Source of the DNA: Epsilonproteobacteria bacterium 4484_65
Lineage (GTDB): Bacteria; Campylobacterota; Campylobacteria; Campylobacterales; Sulfurovaceae
Reading direction: 5' to 3'
Assembly (NCBI GenBank): GCA_002085305.1
Contig: NATJ01000049.1
Span: 1-6,917, forward strand
DNA: 6,917 bases
Made by a program: the position numbers and the translations under genes. This document shows positions 6,689 through 6,917 of this stretch, in pieces (the first letter of the stretch is position 1; each line of letters begins with the position of its first letter). A model generated the notes under the pieces. The model was not told the origin of the DNA. It saw only the letters and a list, made by a program, of their open reading frames with translations, and searched no databases.

Positions 6689-6763
6689 CGTACTTCGTAC
6701 GATTGATGAATAGAGTATCGCAAGCGATATATGCACTCACCTGATTAATCACACGCTAGTGTG
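6689..6763 (+). repeat. Cluster of small hairpins in the loop of the fold-back
   Basis: Three short stem-loops lie between the arms: CGTAC-TTC-GTACG (6689-6701), TATCG-CAAG-CGATA (6716-6729) and CACAC-GCTA-GTGTG (6750-6763). A ten-base palindrome TGATTAATCA (6742-6751) overlaps the last. No open frame or tRNA-like arrangement is seen here. Confidence 0.7.
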
Positions 6764-6866
6764 CTTTGTCGTGGCGAATGCCCTTGAAAGCGGAGCGATT
6801 TGAGAGTCACGACGCTTTTTTTGCTTCATTTTTTTCTAAAAAAAATGACGAGAGAAACAACGCCTC
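6764..6866 (-). repeat. Right copy of the inverted module
   Basis: Mirror of the left module. GTCGTG (6768-6773) pairs with CACGAC (6808-6813) around the conserved core 6781-6804. Then come T7 (6816-6822), an A/T palindrome centred on 6836-6837 (6827-6847, CATTTTTT pairing with AAAAAATG) and the conserved 17-base end (6850-6866). Stem and palindrome sequences differ from the left copy but stay self-complementary. Confidence 0.75.
6768..6822 (+). terminator. Possible intrinsic terminator formed by the right module
   Basis: A six-base stem GTCGTG/CACGAC, then GC and seven T residues (6816-6822), could end plus-strand transcripts arriving from selO and the thioredoxin-like gene. The 34-base loop is long for a classic terminator, though the loop can pair further (6783-6788 with 6799-6804, including two G-U pairs), and the full fold-back competes with this stem. 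Confidence 0.35.
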
Positions 6867-6917
6867 GATGGGGATATGGGGGAAATATCAGTAAAACATA
6901 ATCAAATAAGAGAGAGG

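Larger units (their letters stand above)
6560..6898. repeat. Long imperfect fold-back element filling the gene-free right end
   Basis: The 369 bases after 6548 carry no credible gene and consist mostly of one inverted repeat centred near 6728. Matched blocks from outside in are GATATTTCC 6568-6576 with 6881-6889 (9/9), GAGGCGTTGTTTCTCTC 6590-6606 with 6850-6866 (17/17), 6647-6670 with 6781-6804 (23/24, the odd pair t6658-g6793) and 6671-6687 with 6764-6780 (9 Watson-Crick, 6 G-U, 2 mismatches on the plus strand). Weaker pairing continues to about 6560/6898. The loop 6688-6763 holds three more small hairpins. No target-site duplication or transposase is visible. It could be a MITE-like or intergenic structured repeat, a structured RNA or a two-way transcription barrier; I cannot name a family. 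Confidence 0.85.

Noticed and set aside
6560..6898. CRISPR array or tRNA cluster at the right end
   Set aside because: The repeats are inverted, occur once per arm and have no regular direct-repeat spacing. None of the hairpins forms a tRNA cloverleaf with a TTCRA arm.
6560..6898. Recent transposon insertion (MITE with target-site duplication)
   Set aside because: The bases just outside either possible boundary (ACT/GAT at 6587-6589 and 6867-6869, or outside 6568/6889) form no direct duplication. A mobile origin remains possible but is not shown.

Overview
The window looks like chromosomal DNA of a Campylobacterota (former Epsilonproteobacteria) bacterium, probably a sulfur-oxidising Sulfurovum/Sulfurimonas-type organism. 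The grounds are AT-rich sequence with T-rich promoters, a periplasmic sulfite dehydrogenase pair arranged like Campylobacter jejuni Cj0005c/Cj0004c, and a YebC-family protein with the variant N-terminus I associate with Helicobacter and Campylobacter. This placement is inference from protein resemblance; no rRNA or other phylogenetic marker is present.

Layout. Positions 1-1547 (minus strand) hold a sulfite-oxidising operon: sorA (Tat-exported molybdenum enzyme), then sorB (monohaem cytochrome c) one base after it, then probably the first codons of a third gene running off the left edge. A divergent promoter region (1548-1712) separates it from a plus-strand pair: a YbiT-type ABC-F ribosome-associated ATPase with a TTG start (1713-3308) and a DIM6/NTAB-type flavin reductase-like protein (3326-3916). 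A convergent YebC-family gene (3935-4672, minus) follows. It is divergent from selO (4758-6194, plus), and their two perfect TATAAT boxes interlock. A small thioredoxin-fold protein (6231-6548) follows selO after 36 bases.

The last ~370 bases (6549-6917) have no gene. They hold a long, elaborate fold-back element (about 6560-6898): two inverted, diverged copies of a ~100-base module around a loop with further small hairpins. The two copies keep some blocks almost identical, while other blocks differ in sequence but remain self-complementary inside each copy. Most differences in the inner arms are compatible with G-U pairing only if the plus strand is transcribed. This is the least explained part of the window.

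Functionally there are three themes. The first is periplasmic sulfite oxidation feeding electrons to the respiratory chain (SorAB). The second is translation or ribosome support (YbiT-type ABC-F, YebC family). The third is redox and stress handling (SelO with its Cys272/Cys476 pair, the thioredoxin-like protein, the flavin protein). The genes otherwise read as ordinary chromosomal housekeeping and accessory genes, with no sign of phage, CRISPR or transposase.
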